Notes under the pieces: generated by a model | The model's database searches: none | Seen by the model: only the letters and a program-made list of their open reading frames with translations | Told to the model about the DNA's origin: nothing | Assembly (NCBI GenBank): GCA_027533385.1 | Contig: JAPZUE010000009.1 | Location: 1-64,000 of the forward strand | Reading direction: 5' to 3' | Length of the DNA: 64,000 nt | Origin: Rhizobium sp. | GTDB taxonomy: Bacteria > Pseudomonadota > Alphaproteobacteria > Rhizobiales > Rhizobiaceae | Program-made: the position numbers and the translations under genes | Shown here: piece after piece, positions 1 through 8,131 of the stretch | How the letters are laid out: every line of letters starts with the position of its first letter | Position numbering within the stretch: position 1 is the stretch's first letter

Positions 1-402
1 CAACGCGGGTTCAAGACCCGATCAACCGTTCGAGCAAAACCGGTGCGGCGAAGATACTCGCTGAGGTGCGAACTCTAGGTTCGAGGATGACACGCATCTT
101 CGTCGCTGGCGACAATCATACACATTCGGCGACGTACAAGGATGAGGGGCTCGCGCGATGCCGCGCCAAGGCTGTGAGAGGAATTGGCCCGATCAGGGCC
201 AAACCTTGACGTTTCGCAAGAGGGGGGGCTCGGTGAGGCTTCTGCCAACGAAACCTATCCCCTCACCAACAAAATCTGAGGTTTAGCCCTGATCGGGCTA
301 AGCCCTCGATTTTGTAACCTCTCCCGCAAGGGGGAGAGGGGCGCGATGCCCATCCTCTTGCCCATTGATTCGCGTCCCCGACAGGCGTAAAAGGCCTCGT
401 GT
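1..402. repeat. Intergenic region with a cluster of palindromic repeats (184-339)
   Basis: No convincing gene lies before metA. Bases 1-183 hold nothing I can name. From 184 to 339 there are three hairpin-capable palindromes. The first, 184-202, has 7-bp arms (TTGGCCC/GGGCCAA) around GATCA. The second, 269-315, has 21-nt imperfect arms, about 17 of 21 paired, around a TGATC centre. The third, 318-339, has 8-bp arms (CCTCTCCC/GGGAGAGG). The first two share a TTRGCCC-type arm and GATCA/TGATC core, which suggests related copies. This looks like a mosaic of dispersed intergenic repeats of the kind common in rhizobial genomes. The family name cannot be assigned from one locus. Confidence 0.6.
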
Positions 403-460
403 TCCGTGGTGATTTGGCCGGCCGGCTTGCAGCCACGTAAAATAAGTCGCTAAAGGGCCG
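403..460 (+). promoter_or_regulatory. SAM-II riboswitch (metA leader)
   Basis: The element matches the SAM-II aptamer found upstream of alphaproteobacterial metA genes. Stem P1 is CGTGG (405-409) with CCACG (433-437), enclosing GTGATTT and the conserved GCTTGCAG. The single-stranded AAATAAGT is followed by CGCTAAAG (about 439-455). A pseudoknot can form between CGGCC in the P1 loop (419-423) and GGCCG (456-460). The metA start follows about 105 nt downstream. SAM binding is expected to stabilise the pseudoknot and lower MetA production. The call rests on motif and structure read by eye plus position in front of the expected gene. Confidence 0.88.
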
Positions 461-564
461 AGGCGAGTTTGAAGACTTTCCGAGGACCGGTGGCGATATA
501 AAAGCTGCCGGTGTTTTTGTTTCCGCGGTCTGAAACCGCCGTGACAAGGAAAGTCGAGAGTCAT

Positions 565-1494
565 ATGCCGATCAGGATCCCCGATACGCTGCCCGCCTTT
601 GAAACCCTCGTGCATGAGGGCGTGCGGGTGATGACCGAAACCGTGGCCGTTCGCCAGGACATTCGCCCGCTGCAGATCGGCCTGCTCAATCTCATGCCCA
701 ACAAGATCAAGACCGAGGTGCAGTTTGCCCGGCTGATCGGTGCCTCGCCGCTGCAGGTGGAGCTGACGCTGGTGCGCGTCGGTGGCCACAAGGCCAAGAA
801 CACGCCGGAGGAGCATCTCCTCTCCTTCTACCAGACCTGGGACGAGGTGAAGGACCGCAAGTTCGACGGCTTCATCATCACCGGCGCGCCGGTGGAAACG
901 CTGCCCTTCGAGGAAGTGACTTACTGGCCGGAGCTGGAGGAAATCCTTGATTGGACGGAGACCAATGTTCACTCGACCATGAATGTCTGCTGGGGAGCGA
1001 TGGCGGCGATCTATCACTTCCACAGGGTGCCGAAGCATGCGCTGAAGGAAAAGGCCTTCGGGGTCTATCGCCACCGCAACCTTGCGCCGTCCTCCGTCTA
1101 TCTCAACGGCTTCTCCGACGATTTCCAGGTGCCGGTTTCCCGCTGGACGGAAGTGCGTCGCGGCGACATCGAGAAGGTGCCGGAGCTGAAGATCCTGCTC
1201 GAATCCGACGAGATGGGTGTCTGCCTGGTGCAGGAGAAGCGCGCCAACCGGCTCTACATGTTCAACCATGTCGAATATGATTCGACCTCGCTGGGGGACG
1301 AGTATTTTCGTGACAAGTCGGCGGGGATCCCGATCAAGCTGCCGCACAATTATTTCCCGCATAATGACGACACGCTCACACCGCTCAACCGCTGGCGCGG
1401 CCATGCGCATCTCCTGTTCGGCAACTGGATCAACGAGATCTACCAGATGACGCCTTATGATCTGAACGAGATCGGCAAGGACCTGGCGGGCTGA
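565..1494 (+). CDS. metA: Homoserine O-acetyltransferase (MetA family)
   Basis: Cytoplasmic enzyme of methionine synthesis that acylates homoserine. The 309-residue product starts at [12 protein letters not shown], the usual family N-terminus. An upstream in-frame GTG at 511 would add 18 atypical residues and is rejected. The catalytic residues fall at family numbering: Cys142 (NVCWGA), His235 and Glu237 (NHVEY). Residue 111 is Glu (GAPVE). In characterised MetA proteins Glu111 goes with acetyl-CoA use and Gly111 with succinyl-CoA use. The product is therefore predicted to make O-acetylhomoserine despite the common succinyltransferase label. Expression is probably controlled by the SAM-II riboswitch upstream. 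Confidence 0.96.
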   Translation: MPIRIPDTLPAFETLVHEGVRVMTETVAVRQDIRPLQIGLLNLMPNKIKTEVQFARLIGASPLQVELTLVRVGGHKAKNTPEEHLLSFYQTWDEVKDRKFDGFIITGAPVETLPFEEVTYWPELEEILDWTETNVHSTMNVCWGAMAAIYHFHRVPKHALKEKAFGVYRHRNLAPSSVYLNGFSDDFQVPVSRWTEVRRGDIEKVPELKILLESDEMGVCLVQEKRANRLYMFNHVEYDSTSLGDEYFRDKSAGIPIKLPHNYFPHNDDTLTPLNRWRGHAHLLFGNWINEIYQMTPYDLNEIGKDLAG

Positions 1495-1587
1495 CGGCGG
1501 CGCGGGGGCGGGCGCGGATTTTGTGAGGACAGGCGGGGTGCTCTATGACAGGATGCCGCCGCCGATGAACCGAGCCCTAGTCGTCCG

Positions 1588-2772
1588 ATGTTCCTGCCGT
1601 TTTTTCTGCGCCTGAGAGAAGAGAAGGTTCCCGTGACCCTGCGGGAATACCTGGCCTTGCTCGAAGGTCTTGAAGCGGGTCTCGTCGATTTCGACCCAGA
1701 GGGCTTCTATTATCTCGCCCGCACCACGCTGGTGAAGGACGAGCGCTTCATCGATCGCTTCGACCGGGTGTTTTCCGAGATTTTTGGCGGCATCCTGGGC
1801 GAAGGGGCCGCGGATGATGTCGATCGCCAAGTGATCCCGGAAGACTGGCTGCGCAAGCTCGCGGAAAAGCATCTGTCTGACGAGGACAAGAAGTTGATCG
1901 AATCGCTCGGCGGCTTCGAGAAGTTGATGGAGACGCTCAAAGAGCGGCTGGCCGAACAGAAGGAGCGCCATCAGGGCGGCAACAAGTGGATCGGCACGGC
2001 CGGAACCTCGCCCTTCGGCGCCCAAGGTTACAACCCCGAAGGCGTGCGCATCGGCCAAGAGCAAAGCCGCCATCGACGCGCGGTCAAGGTCTGGGACAGC
2101 AGAGAATTTCGCAATCTCGACGACCGCGTCGAACTCGGCACCCGCAACATCAAGGTGGCGCTTCGACGGCTGCGCCGCTTCGTGCGCGAAGGTGCGGCCG
2201 AGGAGCTTGATCTCGCAGGCACGATCCGATCGACTGCCGAGCACGGCTATCTGGATGTGAAAACGCAAGCCGAGCGGCGCAATGCCGTGAAGCTGCTGAT
2301 GTTCTTCGATATCGGCGGCTCGATGGACGACCATGTGCGCGAGGTCGAGGAGCTGTTTTCGGCGGCGCGCTCCGAATTCCGGCACATGGAGTATTTCTAC
2401 TTCCACAATTGCCCTTACGAGCGCGTCTGGAAGGACAATCAGCGCCGTCACGCCGATACCATTGCGACGGTGGATGTGATCAGGACATTCGGCGCGGACT
2501 ACCGGCTGATCTTTGTCGGCGATGCGGCCATGAGCCCCTATGAGATCACCCATCCCGGCGGTTCGGTCGAGCATTGGAACACCGAGAGCGGAGCGGCCTG
2601 GCTCACACGACTGACCGACCATTTCCGGCGGCATCTCTGGATCAATCCCCTGCCGCAGGCGAACTGGGACTATACGATGTCGGTCGGACTGATTCGTCGG
2701 CTGATCGGTGACCGGATGTATCCGCTGACGCTGGGCGGTCTGGAGGCCGCAGCCCGCGAGCTTTCGCGCTGA
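1588..2772 (+). CDS. vWA-domain protein, CoxE-like
   Basis: A 394-residue protein of the CoxE-like von Willebrand A family (COG3552 type). The N-terminal half is charged and helical, with a Gly-containing stretch around residues 130-150. The C-terminal half holds the vWA domain with a MIDAS-type motif, FFDIGGSMDDH, at about residue 240, which is the DxGxS metal-binding pattern. There is no signal peptide, so it is cytoplasmic. CoxE-like proteins often act with MoxR AAA ATPases in maturation of large enzymes, but no MoxR gene is in the window. Its role here is unknown. It lies 93 nt after metA and 39 nt before the epimerase gene, all on the same strand. Confidence 0.88.
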   Translation: MFLPFFLRLREEKVPVTLREYLALLEGLEAGLVDFDPEGFYYLARTTLVKDERFIDRFDRVFSEIFGGILGEGAADDVDRQVIPEDWLRKLAEKHLSDEDKKLIESLGGFEKLMETLKERLAEQKERHQGGNKWIGTAGTSPFGAQGYNPEGVRIGQEQSRHRRAVKVWDSREFRNLDDRVELGTRNIKVALRRLRRFVREGAAEELDLAGTIRSTAEHGYLDVKTQAERRNAVKLLMFFDIGGSMDDHVREVEELFSAARSEFRHMEYFYFHNCPYERVWKDNQRRHADTIATVDVIRTFGADYRLIFVGDAAMSPYEITHPGGSVEHWNTESGAAWLTRLTDHFRRHLWINPLPQANWDYTMSVGLIRRLIGDRMYPLTLGGLEAAARELSR

Positions 2773-2811
2773 GACACAAGACGATGAAGATTTGAGGCGA
2801 GGAACGACAAG

Positions 2812-3822
2812 ATGACGAAGACGGTGTTTGGCGTGATGCCAACGGGAGAGGCGGTCGAGAAGGTGGTGCTGACGGGTGGTGGCCTGACGGCCTCGATCAT
2901 CACCTTGGGCGCGGTCCTGCAGGACCTCAGGCTCGACGGCCACGATGCGCCGCTGGTGCTCGGCTTCGAAGACCTTGCCGGTTATCTCGACCATTCCCCC
3001 TATTTCGGCGCGACCCCTGGCCGCTGCGCCAATCGCATTGGCGGCGGTCGCTTCACGCTTGACGGCGTTGATTACCAGCTGGAGCTCAACGAGAAGGGCA
3101 TCACCCATCTGCATGGCGGCTCCGACGGCATGGGCCGGCGCAACTGGACGATCCTGGAGCATTCGACCGATCACGTCGTGATGGAGATCGAAGATCCGGA
3201 GGGGCGGGCGGGCTATCCCGGGACGACGCGCACCCGCGCGAGCTTCGCGCTCAAATCAGGCGGCGTCTTCTCGGCGGTCTATGAGACGGTGACCGACAAG
3301 CCGACCATCGCCAATGTCTGCCACCACGCCTATTTCAATCTTGACGGTCGCCCCGATATTCTCGGCCACGACCTGATGATTGCCGCCGACCACTACACGC
3401 CGGTCGACGAGCGCCTCATTCCGACGGGTGAAATCCGCCCTGTCGAAAACACCGCCTTCGACTTCCGCGACATGCGACCGATCCGCCTGGAAGTCGATGG
3501 GGTGCAGCTCGGCTACGATCACAATTTCTGCTTCTCGAGCAGCCGCGCTGCCAAGCGCAGCGTGTCTCTGGCTCGCAGCGTCAATTCAGGCGTGACGATG
3601 GAGATCCTGACGACGGAGCCGGGCGTGCAGTTCTATGCGGGCGGCAAGGTCTCGCCGGCCGTTCCCGGCCTCGAAGGCCGCCGCTACGGCGCCTTTGCCG
3701 GCTTCTGCATGGAGACCCAGGTCTGGCCGGATGCGATCAACCATCCGAACTTCCCGAACGCAGTGCTGCGGCCCGGCGAGGTGCTGCGCCAGGAGACCGA
3801 TTACGTCTTCTCGAAGAGCTGA
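2812..3822 (+). CDS. galM: Aldose 1-epimerase (galactose mutarotase family)
   Basis: A 336-residue soluble beta-sandwich mutarotase that interconverts alpha and beta anomers of aldoses. The N-terminal substrate-binding signature is present (ANRIGGGRF and THLHGG, about residues 70-105). The catalytic His lies in CHHAYFNL at about residue 168, and the catalytic Glu in the C-terminal CMETQVWPDAINHPNFP segment. The start has GAGGAA about 9 nt upstream. Substrate specificity cannot be read from sequence, and it stands outside any recognisable gal operon. Confidence 0.92.
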   Translation: MTKTVFGVMPTGEAVEKVVLTGGGLTASIITLGAVLQDLRLDGHDAPLVLGFEDLAGYLDHSPYFGATPGRCANRIGGGRFTLDGVDYQLELNEKGITHLHGGSDGMGRRNWTILEHSTDHVVMEIEDPEGRAGYPGTTRTRASFALKSGGVFSAVYETVTDKPTIANVCHHAYFNLDGRPDILGHDLMIAADHYTPVDERLIPTGEIRPVENTAFDFRDMRPIRLEVDGVQLGYDHNFCFSSSRAAKRSVSLARSVNSGVTMEILTTEPGVQFYAGGKVSPAVPGLEGRRYGAFAGFCMETQVWPDAINHPNFPNAVLRPGEVLRQETDYVFSKS

Positions 3823-3933
3823 GGTCAGGAGGGGGCCGGCTGCGGGGTGATCTGTGGCCGGCAAGGCTTTTCGACGAAAGACGCGCAAATTCGCCATCAA
3901 TCCCGCAAATTCAAAAACTGTTTGGAGGAAGAA

Positions 3934-4008
3934 TGGAGCGGGTGAAGCGATTCGAACGCTCGACCCCAACCTTGGCAAGGTTGTGCTCTACCCCTGAGCT
4001 ACACCCGC
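3934..4008 (-). tRNA. tRNA-Gly (GCC anticodon)
   Basis: The reverse complement gives a complete cloverleaf. The acceptor stem is GCGGGTG, the D-arm is GTAGCTCAGGGGTAGAGC, and the anticodon loop is TTGCCAA with anticodon GCC at 3974-3976. The T-arm carries GTTCGAATC and the 3' CCA is encoded at 3934-3936. The length, 75 nt, fits. It lies alone between galM and the editing-enzyme gene, in the opposite orientation to both. Confidence 0.97.
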
Positions 4009-4280
4009 TCATCAACCGCGATCCTGGGGTAGTGTCTGGATCGTGGGCCGTCCGTCTTGCGGCGACGGGCGCTATATGGCCCAACCGATTTTCAAATGCA
4101 ACAGGGAAATGACGGATCGACACGAAAAAAATTTGGAATGGCTCCAACAGGCTGAGAAAGCTCAGCTTTTGCGGGGTTTTGGGCGGCAAGAAAGATTGCA
4201 GGATGTCGGTCTTGGGCCTATGCCTCGATACAAATCCCGTTACGCACGGGCCTGAAGACACCGACTTTGCAAGTGAGGCC
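4009..4280. other. Intergenic region; terminator-like hairpin at 4151-4170
   Basis: This is the probable promoter region for the minus-strand tRNA-Gly and for the downstream plus-strand gene. On the plus strand a perfect 6-bp stem, GCTGAG (4151-4156) with CTCAGC (4161-4166), is followed directly by TTTT. This resembles a small intrinsic terminator. No annotated plus-strand gene ends just before it, so it could end a short unrecognised transcript or be incidental. I see no coding sequence here. Confidence 0.35.
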
Positions 4281-4787
4281 ATGATGACGACGCCGAAAAC
4301 GCCTGACGATCTCTTCCGCTTTCTGGACGAGCTGGGAATTGCCCACAAGACCAAGAGCCATCCTCCGGTCTTCACGGTCGCCGAATCCGTGTCGCTGCGC
4401 GACGAGATCCCCGGCGGCCATACCAAGAACCTGTTCGTGAAGGACAAGAAGGACAATTTCTTCCTGCTGACGGTCGAGGAACATGCGTCCGTCGATCTGA
4501 AGACCGTGCACACGATCATCGGTGCGGCGAGCAAGGTGTCCTTCGGCAAGCCGGAAAAGCTGATGGAATATCTGGGCGTCGTTCCTGGCTCCGTGACGGC
4601 ACTCGGTGCGATCAACGATACCGGCAAGAACGTCACCTTCGTGCTCGACAAGGATCTGATGGAGCACGAGATCATCAACTGCCATCCGCTCTCCAATGAT
4701 GCGACGACCTCGATCGGCCGCGATGACCTGATCCGCTTCCTGGAAGCGACCGGGCATACGCCGCTTGTCTTGAAAGTCACGGCCTGA
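4281..4787 (+). CDS. Prolyl-tRNA editing protein (ProXp-ala/YbaK-like)
   Basis: A 168-residue freestanding editing enzyme of the YbaK/ProX fold, expected to deacylate mischarged Ala-tRNA(Pro) in trans. Family features include the GGHTKNLFVKDKK segment with a conserved Lys (about residues 45-57) and the C-terminal GSVTALGAIND and CHPLSND motifs. The frame is open upstream to 4179, but those 34 residues are unlike the family. ATG 4281 (or the adjacent ATG 4284) with AAGTGAGG just upstream gives the standard length. There is no signal peptide. Confidence 0.92.
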   Translation: MMTTPKTPDDLFRFLDELGIAHKTKSHPPVFTVAESVSLRDEIPGGHTKNLFVKDKKDNFFLLTVEEHASVDLKTVHTIIGAASKVSFGKPEKLMEYLGVVPGSVTALGAINDTGKNVTFVLDKDLMEHEIINCHPLSNDATTSIGRDDLIRFLEATGHTPLVLKVTA

Positions 4788-4854
4788 CATACGATCTTAA
4801 CGGCAAGGACGGCAGCCCCGGCAAGGGCTGCGAAACAGGCGGGAGATGCACAGG

Positions 4855-5829
4855 ATGAGCGACTACGGCAACCCTTACGGCGGCTATGGCAACCAGACCA
4901 TGACGGCCAAGGCCCAGTTCGGCGGCGCTCCCGAAGGGCAGGCTCCGACCGGCGAGCTGATCAAGGACACGACGACGGCGAATTTCGCCCGCGACGTTAT
5001 GGACGAATCGCGCAACCAGCCGGTCCTCGTCGATTTCTGGGCGCCCTGGTGTGGTCCCTGCAAGCAGTTGACGCCTGTCATCGAAAAGGCGGTCAAGGAA
5101 GCCGGCGGTCGCGTCAAGCTCGTCAAGATGAACATCGACGACCATCCGTCGGTCGCCGGCCAGCTCGGCATCCAGTCGATCCCGGCGGTGGTCGCCTTCG
5201 TCAATGGTCGCCCCGCCGACGGGTTCATGGGCGCACTGCCCGAAAGCCAGGTCAAGGCCTTCATAGACAAGGTTGCCGGTCCGGCCGGTGCGGACCAGGC
5301 GGCTGAAATCGCTGCCGTGCTGGAAGAGGCTGCCGGCCTGCTGGCCGCAGGCGATATCGATGGGGCTGCCCAGCTGTTTGCGGCGATCCTGCAGGCGGAC
5401 CCCGACAATACCAAGGCGATTGCCGGGCTTGCCGATTGCATGATCGGGGCGAACCAGCACCAGAGGGCCCGCGAACTCGTGAGCCAGCTGCCGGAAGATC
5501 TGGCCAAGGCGGCCGAAATCCAGGCGGTTCTCAAGCGTCTGGACCAGATCGACGAGGCCCGGAAGCTCGGCGATCCCGTGGCACTCGAACATACGCTGTC
5601 GCTGAACCCGGACGATCACGAAGCTCGGATGAAGCTTGCCAAGATCCGCAATGTCGAAGGACGTCGCGAAGAGGCGGCAGAACATCTGCTGCTGATCATG
5701 AAGCGGGACCGGACTTACGAGGATGACGGCGCACGCAAGCAGCTCCTGCAGTTCTTCGAGGTTTGGGGACCCAAGGATCCCGCAACCGTCATGGCACGGC
5801 GCAAGCTTTCGTCGATCCTCTTTTCGTGA
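4855..5829 (+). CDS. cnoX: Thioredoxin-TPR chaperedoxin, CnoX/YbbN family
   Basis: A 324-residue cytoplasmic protein. Residues 1-35 are Gly/Gln-rich, followed by a thioredoxin domain (about 35-145) and a TPR-like helical half (about 155-324). This is the YbbN/CnoX architecture. The redox motif is a complete WCGPC with Cys66 and Cys69, whereas the E. coli homologue has lost one Cys. This protein is therefore probably both a holdase and an active thiol reductant. ATG 4855 is preferred because GGCGGGAG lies about 10 nt upstream; the ATG at 4846 sits almost on the ribosome site. The gene runs toward the LON-domain gene 87 nt further on. Confidence 0.92.
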   Translation: MSDYGNPYGGYGNQTMTAKAQFGGAPEGQAPTGELIKDTTTANFARDVMDESRNQPVLVDFWAPWCGPCKQLTPVIEKAVKEAGGRVKLVKMNIDDHPSVAGQLGIQSIPAVVAFVNGRPADGFMGALPESQVKAFIDKVAGPAGADQAAEIAAVLEEAAGLLAAGDIDGAAQLFAAILQADPDNTKAIAGLADCMIGANQHQRARELVSQLPEDLAKAAEIQAVLKRLDQIDEARKLGDPVALEHTLSLNPDDHEARMKLAKIRNVEGRREEAAEHLLLIMKRDRTYEDDGARKQLLQFFEVWGPKDPATVMARRKLSSILFS

Positions 5830-5916
5830 GCCGCCGTCGGCCTTGAGTTTTGGCTGGCGCGACCCAGATAGAAGCCAGGAATGAACGCCGGAATTTTCCG
5901 GACAGGATGTGCTTCA

Positions 5917-6594
5917 ATGCAAGTGGGAAATGCCCGATATCTGACGGCTGGTGACCTTCCGGAGACGGTCCCGGTCTTCCCCATCTCCGGCGTGCTGCTC
6001 TTGCCGGGCGGACAGCTGCCGCTCAACGTGTTCGAACCGCGTTATCTGGCGATGTTCGACGCGGCCCTCTCCGGCAACCGCCTGATCGGCATGATCCAGC
6101 CGGCGATGTCGGAAGTGCAGGCCAATATCCTGCCGGAGCGCCCGAACCTGGCGCCCGTTGGTTGCCTCGGCCGCATCACGTCCTTCACCGAAACCGGCGA
6201 TGGCCGCTATATCGTCTCGCTCGCCGGTGTCTGCCGCTTCCGGCTGTTGGATGAGGTGACGACGACGAAGCCGTTCCGCAGCTTCCACATTGCGCCCTTC
6301 GTTGCCGATCTTGCGTCGGCGGAGGATGAGGCGCAGGTCAATCGTGCGGGGCTCCTGGCTGCGTTCAAGGCCTATCTGGAGGCCAACAAGCTGGAGGCGG
6401 ACTGGGAGAGCGTCGAGCGCGCCTCGAACCTGACATTGGTGAATTCCCTGTCGATGATGTCGCCCTTCGGCCCGCCGGAAAAGCAGGCCCTGCTCGAGGC
6501 GCCTGATCTCAAGACCCGTGCCGAAACCCTGATCGCCATTACCGAGATCGTGCTAGCCCGGACCTTTGGTGATGCCGATACCATGCTGCAGTGA
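5917..6594 (+). CDS. LON peptidase substrate-binding domain protein
   Basis: A 225-residue protein consisting of the Lon N-terminal (LAN/PUA-like) domain without ATPase or protease parts. The signature is VPVFPISGVLLLPGGQLPLNVFEPRY at the N-terminus, written here in pieces as VPVFPISG, LLPGGQLPL and FEPRYLAM. Such stand-alone domains are widespread and poorly characterised, possibly acting as substrate or partner adaptors. ATG 5917 is chosen over ATG 5881 because ACAGGA stands 9 nt before it and homologues begin near MQVGNAR. The Trm112-like gene follows after 3 nt, implying an operon. Confidence 0.88.
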   Translation: MQVGNARYLTAGDLPETVPVFPISGVLLLPGGQLPLNVFEPRYLAMFDAALSGNRLIGMIQPAMSEVQANILPERPNLAPVGCLGRITSFTETGDGRYIVSLAGVCRFRLLDEVTTTKPFRSFHIAPFVADLASAEDEAQVNRAGLLAAFKAYLEANKLEADWESVERASNLTLVNSLSMMSPFGPPEKQALLEAPDLKTRAETLIAITEIVLARTFGDADTMLQ

Positions 6595-6597
6595 CCC

Positions 6598-6795
6598 ATG
6601 GCCGACAATCCGACCAGCCTGATTGATCCGAAGATGCTCGAGCTTCTGGTCTGTCCGCTGACCCAGGGAACGCTGAAATGGGATCGGGACAAGAACGAGC
6701 TCATCTCCGAAAAAGCCAGGCTCGCCTATCCGATCCGCGACGGGATCCCGATCATGCTGGTGTCAGAAGCGCGCAAGCTGGACATGCCAGCCTGA
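6598..6795 (+). CDS. Trm112-like / UPF0434 small protein
   Basis: A 65-residue protein of the Trm112/YcaR family. The [13 protein letters not shown] and [13 protein letters not shown] segments are the family hallmarks. In other organisms Trm112 proteins activate methyltransferases. In this bacterial branch only one Cys of the classical zinc site remains, so zinc binding is doubtful. It starts 3 nt after the upstream stop without an obvious ribosome site, which suggests translational coupling to the LON-domain gene. Confidence 0.9.
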   Translation: MADNPTSLIDPKMLELLVCPLTQGTLKWDRDKNELISEKARLAYPIRDGIPIMLVSEARKLDMPA

Positions 6796-6833
6796 ACGGC
6801 TGCTTCACAACGACTGGATGATAGGCTGGGCGG

Positions 6834-8048
6834 TCAGATGCTCTGTCCGGCGAGCAGGCGTGGATGATTGCGTCCGGAAGAACCCGCTGCCTCGCGAATG
6901 AAATAGTTCTTCAGTCCGGGAATGCGATCGACGATGCCGAGGCCAAAGTCTCGGAGCACGCGAACGGGTGTCACGTCGTTGGAGAACAGCCGGTTGAGCA
7001 CATCGGTGGTGACTCCCATGCGGAAGGTGTCGAACCGCCGCCAGATCTGGTAGCGCTCGAGGACGTTGACCGAGCCGATGTCGAGCCCGAGGCGATCTGC
7101 GTCCACCACGGTTTCGGCAAGAGCGGCGACATCCTTGAAGCCGAGATTGAGGCCCTGACCGGAGATCGGATGGATGCCGTGGGCCGCGTCGCCGGCGAGA
7201 GCGAGACGCGGGGCGATAAAGGCGCGGGCAAGTGTCAGGCCGAGCGGGAAGGCCCGGCGATCTTCCGTGGCCCGGATCGTCCCGAGCTTATGGCCGAAGC
7301 GCCGCTCGAGTTCCGCCTCGAACAGCAGATCGTCTGACGCAACGAGGCGGTCCGCGTCTTCCGTGCGTTCGGTCCAGACGAGCGACGAGCGATTGCCCTT
7401 GAGCGGCAGAATGGCGAAGGGGCCAGCCGGCAGGAAATGCTCTTCGGCCACGCCCTCGTGCGGGCGCTCATGTTCCACCGTCGTGACGATGCCCGACTGC
7501 CCGTATTGCCAGGTCACCGTCTTGATGCCGGCGAGATCCCGAAGTTTCGAGCGGACACCGTCGCAGGCCACAACGAGCCGCGTCGAAACGACGCTGCCAT
7601 CCGAAAGCGTCAGCTCGGCGCTCGGGCCGGTATCGCGAAAGCCCGTCGCCCGAAGGCCGTGGCGGATGGCGATGCCGCGCTCGGCGCAGGCGTCTCGCAA
7701 AGCTGCGACCATGCTGACATTCGGGATCATATGCGCGAAGGGACGTCCGTCCTCGACCGCACCGTCGAAGGTCAGGAAAACGGGGCGCACCGGATCGGAG
7801 GTCTTCGAATCGGTGACGATCATCCGGTTAATCGGCTGCGCATCGGGCTCGATCCTGTCCCACAGACCAAAGACGTCGAGCATCTTCGTTGCGGCCGCGA
7901 TGATTGCCGAGGCGCGGGGGTCCTTTTTCCAGGCCTCTTCGGGTGCTGCTTCGACAACTTCGATCGCAAGATGCGGTGCTGCCTGTTTCATGGCGACCGC
8001 CGCGGAAAGACCGACATAGCCACCGCCGACGACGAGCACATCCAGCAT
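6834..8048 (-). CDS. UbiH/UbiF-type FAD monooxygenase (ubiquinone hydroxylase)
   Basis: A 404-residue flavoprotein hydroxylase. It has an N-terminal Rossmann FAD motif (VLVVGGGYVGLSAA), the mid-protein DGVRSKLRD motif at about residue 170, and the second FAD motif LALAGDAAHGIHPISGQGLNLG at about residues 285-305. This set defines the UbiH/VisC group that hydroxylates the ubiquinone ring. Which ring position it modifies cannot be told from sequence, since alphaproteobacterial UbiL/UbiM variants differ. It is convergent with the Trm112-like gene and divergent from tesB with an 83-nt promoter region between. Confidence 0.9.
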   Translation of the reverse strand: MLDVLVVGGGYVGLSAAVAMKQAAPHLAIEVVEAAPEEAWKKDPRASAIIAAATKMLDVFGLWDRIEPDAQPINRMIVTDSKTSDPVRPVFLTFDGAVEDGRPFAHMIPNVSMVAALRDACAERGIAIRHGLRATGFRDTGPSAELTLSDGSVVSTRLVVACDGVRSKLRDLAGIKTVTWQYGQSGIVTTVEHERPHEGVAEEHFLPAGPFAILPLKGNRSSLVWTERTEDADRLVASDDLLFEAELERRFGHKLGTIRATEDRRAFPLGLTLARAFIAPRLALAGDAAHGIHPISGQGLNLGFKDVAALAETVVDADRLGLDIGSVNVLERYQIWRRFDTFRMGVTTDVLNRLFSNDVTPVRVLRDFGLGIVDRIPGLKNYFIREAAGSSGRNHPRLLAGQSI

Positions 8049-8131
8049 GGCGAATTCCTTTGTTCTTGTAGACCTGATGTCACCTATATAGATCAGCCTT
8101 GAACGGGTGCCTATAAGCGGAGCAATGCATT

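Noticed and set aside
298..1410. Long minus-strand open frame opposite metA
   Set aside because: Antisense to a gene with complete catalytic residues; composition is typical of a GC-rich shadow frame rich in His and Arg.
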